Shown in pieces: positions 6,261 to 7,982 of a DNA stretch of 7,982 nucleotides (positions are counted from its first letter, which is position 1; every line of letters begins with the position of its first letter). The translations under genes were made by a program, and so were the position numbers. The stretch spans positions 1 to 7,982 of the forward strand of contig JAODLU010000385.1 in the NCBI GenBank assembly GCA_025464125.1. Direction: 5' to 3'. A model generated the notes under the pieces. It saw only the letters and a program-made list of their open reading frames with translations, was not told where the DNA came from and made no database searches. This DNA comes from Microbacteriaceae bacterium (GTDB lineage Bacteria; Actinomycetota; Actinomycetes; Actinomycetales; Microbacteriaceae).

Positions 6261-7217
6261 ATGTTGTTGCTCAGGTACTGGTCGGGCCGCGCCGCGCAAT
6301 CGGTGTTCGTGCTCTGGGCGGCTTTCACCGTGAGCTTTCTTGTGCTCTATGGCCTGCCCGGCGACCCTGTCACCCTCATGCTGAGCCAGGGCGGCAGCAG
6401 CGGAACGCTGGATCCCGTCGCGGTAGCGAGCCTGAACCACGAGTTCGGCTTCGACCGACCGCTTATTTTGCAGTACTTCGATCGCCTTGGTGCATTTGTG
6501 ACCGGCAACTTCGGCATCTCGATCGACCAGAACCAGGATGTACTCACCATCGTGAGCCGTGGGGCATGGTCGACCCTGCAGATCGCGTTGCTGGGCTTCG
6601 CCGTGGCGATTGCCCTCGGCCTCGGCATCGCAGTGCTCGCGTCATCCACCCGGATGCGGTGGCTTCGCCAGTTGTTGCAGTCGCTGCCTCCTCTGGCCCT
6701 GTCCCTGCCGACCTTCTGGCTGGGACTCGTGCTCATCCAGGTCTTCGCGTTCCAGTTGCACCTCTTCCCCTCATTCGGCGACAAGACGGCGAACACTCTC
6801 GTGCTGCCCGTGCTCACCCTGGCCATCCCGGCCTCGGCCGGAGTCGCGCAGGTGCTGACGAAAAGCTTTCTCGGCGTGTGGCGCCAGCCGTTCGTGCAGG
6901 TCGCCCAGGCCAAGGGCTTCGGCCGGCGCCAACTGCTCTCGAAGCACGTGCTTCGAAATGCGGTCATCCCGGCGCTGACCATGGCCGGCATCACCTTCGG
7001 CCAACTCCTGGCCGGAGCGGTCATCACCGAGACCGTGTTCTCCCGGCCGGGGCTCGGCAGCATGACCCAGCGCGCGGTGCAGTCGCAGGACCTGCCGGTC
7101 GTGCAGTTCATGGTGGTACTTGCGGCTGTGGTGTTCGTGACCATCAACCTGGTCGTCGACGCCCTATACCCGATCATCGATCCGCGCATTCGGCGTCGTG
7201 GGCTGGTGACGGCATGA
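6261..7217 (+). CDS. ABC transporter permease, DppB/OppB type
   Basis: A 318-residue integral membrane subunit that forms half of the translocation channel for the importer. An N-terminal membrane helix (about 13-31) is followed by the DppB-type LPGDPVTLML (32-41) and a large external segment containing HEFGFDRPLILQYFDRLGAF (60-79) and GNFGISI (82-88). Further hydrophobic segments lie near 104-127, 141-164, 180-200, 240-262 and 281-303, which gives the expected six helices. The cytoplasmic EAA loop that contacts the ATPase reads VAQAKGFGRRQLLSKHVLRN (214-233), with the conserved Gly219. ETVFSRPGLG (257-266) is also characteristic. GAAGGA (6246-6251) lies 9 nt before the ATG. The gene is 77 bp after the binding-protein gene, across the hairpin, and its TGA overlaps the next gene's ATG (ATGA), which implies translational coupling. 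Confidence 0.95.
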   Translation: MLLLRYWSGRAAQSVFVLWAAFTVSFLVLYGLPGDPVTLMLSQGGSSGTLDPVAVASLNHEFGFDRPLILQYFDRLGAFVTGNFGISIDQNQDVLTIVSRGAWSTLQIALLGFAVAIALGLGIAVLASSTRMRWLRQLLQSLPPLALSLPTFWLGLVLIQVFAFQLHLFPSFGDKTANTLVLPVLTLAIPASAGVAQVLTKSFLGVWRQPFVQVAQAKGFGRRQLLSKHVLRNAVIPALTMAGITFGQLLAGAVITETVFSRPGLGSMTQRAVQSQDLPVVQFMVVLAAVVFVTINLVVDALYPIIDPRIRRRGLVTA

Positions 7218-7982
7218 CGAGCAGCGCCAGGGCCCTGGTCACCGGTCGTCGCGCACGCAGCCAGCCAGTGGTGGCGGCCCGCCGCCGCATGCTGCCGGGC
7301 TGGACCCGCTGGACAGGTCTCGGCGTTGCGATCGCATTTCTCGCGCTTGTTCTCACAGCTGCCTTCTTTCCGCACCTGCTGGCGCCGGGCGACCCTCTTG
7401 CAGTCGACCCGATCGAGTCGCTGCGCGCACCGTCGCCGCAGCACCTCTTCGGCACGGACTCGACGGGGCGCGACCAGTACACGCGAATGGTCTACGGGGC
7501 GTCACTCTCGCTGCAGGGGTCGCTGCTCGCCGTGTCGATCGCGCTTGTCGCCGGTTCGCTGATCGGCATGATCTCGGGGTACGCGGGCGGATTCGTGGAC
7601 GTCGTGATCATGCGCATCGTCGATGTCTTCCTTGCCATTCCGGGGCTGCTTTTGTCGATGACTGTTGTTGCAGCGCTCGGCTTCGGAACCGTGAATGTTG
7701 CGATAGCAGTGGGAATCGGTTCGGTCGCCGTGTTTGCCCGCCTGATGCGCGCGGAGGTCTACCGGGTGCGCGGCCAGCGTTTCATCGAGGCGTCTCGCCT
7801 CGTCGGGTCGTCGCGCTGGCGCATCCTCTTCCGGCACATCCTGCCCAACTCGGTCGGCACGGTCCTGACCCTTGCCGCGCTGGAGTTCGGCGGCGCCATC
7901 TTGGCCTTCTCTGCGCTCAGTTTTCTCGGGTATGGCGCACAACCGCCGCAGCCCGAATGGGGCTCGCTGGTTGATGCCGGTC
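7214..7982 (+). CDS. ABC transporter permease, DppC/OppC type (3' end outside window)
   Basis: The first 256 codons of the second membrane subunit of the importer; only the last few tens of residues of a typical DppC-type permease should be missing. A basic N-terminal tail (1-32, rich in Arg) precedes the first membrane helix (about 33-55). The family hallmark HLFGTDSTGRDQYTRMVYGA (77-96) follows, then membrane segments near 100-120, 133-153, 158-176 and 215-240. The EAA loop is EASRLVGSSRWRILFRHILP (192-211). LSFLGYGAQPPQPEWGSL (235-252) is the usual end region. The ATG at 7214 overlaps the stop of the upstream permease by four bases; a weak GGTGA lies about 5 nt before it, so translation is probably coupled. 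The ATPase subunit genes of such importers normally follow and should lie just beyond the right edge. Confidence 0.95.
   Translation, partial: MTSSARALVTGRRARSQPVVAARRRMLPGWTRWTGLGVAIAFLALVLTAAFFPHLLAPGDPLAVDPIESLRAPSPQHLFGTDSTGRDQYTRMVYGASLSLQGSLLAVSIALVAGSLIGMISGYAGGFVDVVIMRIVDVFLAIPGLLLSMTVVAALGFGTVNVAIAVGIGSVAVFARLMRAEVYRVRGQRFIEASRLVGSSRWRILFRHILPNSVGTVLTLAALEFGGAILAFSALSFLGYGAQPPQPEWGSLVDAG

Noticed and set aside
6347..7444. 365-codon minus-strand open frame
   Set aside because: It lies antisense to two unmistakable permease genes, and its translation is low in hydrophobic order and rich in Arg, Ser and Thr, typical of a shadow frame.
7502..7942. 146-codon minus-strand open frame rich in Asp, Arg, His and Gln
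   Set aside because: It is antisense to the DppC-type permease and shows no recognisable domain.

Overview
This window comes from a high-GC Gram-positive bacterium, most likely an actinobacterium and plausibly of the Microbacteriaceae type. The grounds are uniformly GC-rich third codon positions in every gene, gene content, and two genes that look leaderless. No rRNA, tRNA or taxonomic marker is present, so the lineage is an inference. The coding density is ordinary. I see no mobile element, CRISPR array or tRNA.

Layout, left to right. (1) Minus strand, running off the left edge: the N-terminal 183 residues of a flavin-dependent monooxygenase of the NtaA/SnaA/DszA(DmoA) family. (2) Divergent from it across 99 bp: a PLP-dependent O-acetylhomoserine sulfhydrylase-type enzyme (651-2072). 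(3) Convergent with that gene and overlapping it by 138 bp: a minus-strand beta-hydroxyacid dehydrogenase (1935-2804). (4) Divergent again across 150 bp: a second, full-length NtaA/DszA-type flavin monooxygenase (2955-4370). (5) After a 181-bp gap with a recognisable promoter: a peptide/nickel-type ABC importer operon with a lipoprotein binding protein (4552-6183), a strong intercistronic hairpin, a DppB-type permease (6261-7217) and a DppC-type permease (from 7214, running off the right edge). The ATPase genes are expected just beyond the window.

How the parts could work together (inference): family-5 binding-protein transporters beside NtaA/DszA-type monooxygenases are a common arrangement for scavenging organic compounds, often sulfur-containing ones. 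The importer would bring in the substrate, the two monooxygenases would cleave or oxidise it, the dehydrogenase would process a hydroxyacid or aldehyde-level carbon fragment, and the sulfhydrylase would trap released reduced sulfur (or a thiol) on O-acetylhomoserine. The substrate cannot be read from the sequence, and no flavin reductase or regulator is encoded here.

The most useful non-coding observations are two promoters whose -10 element ends exactly 7 nt before the ATG (predicted leaderless mRNAs), a CGTAA...TTT-like motif recurring in all three promoter-bearing gaps, and a roughly 17-bp hairpin between the binding protein and permease genes.
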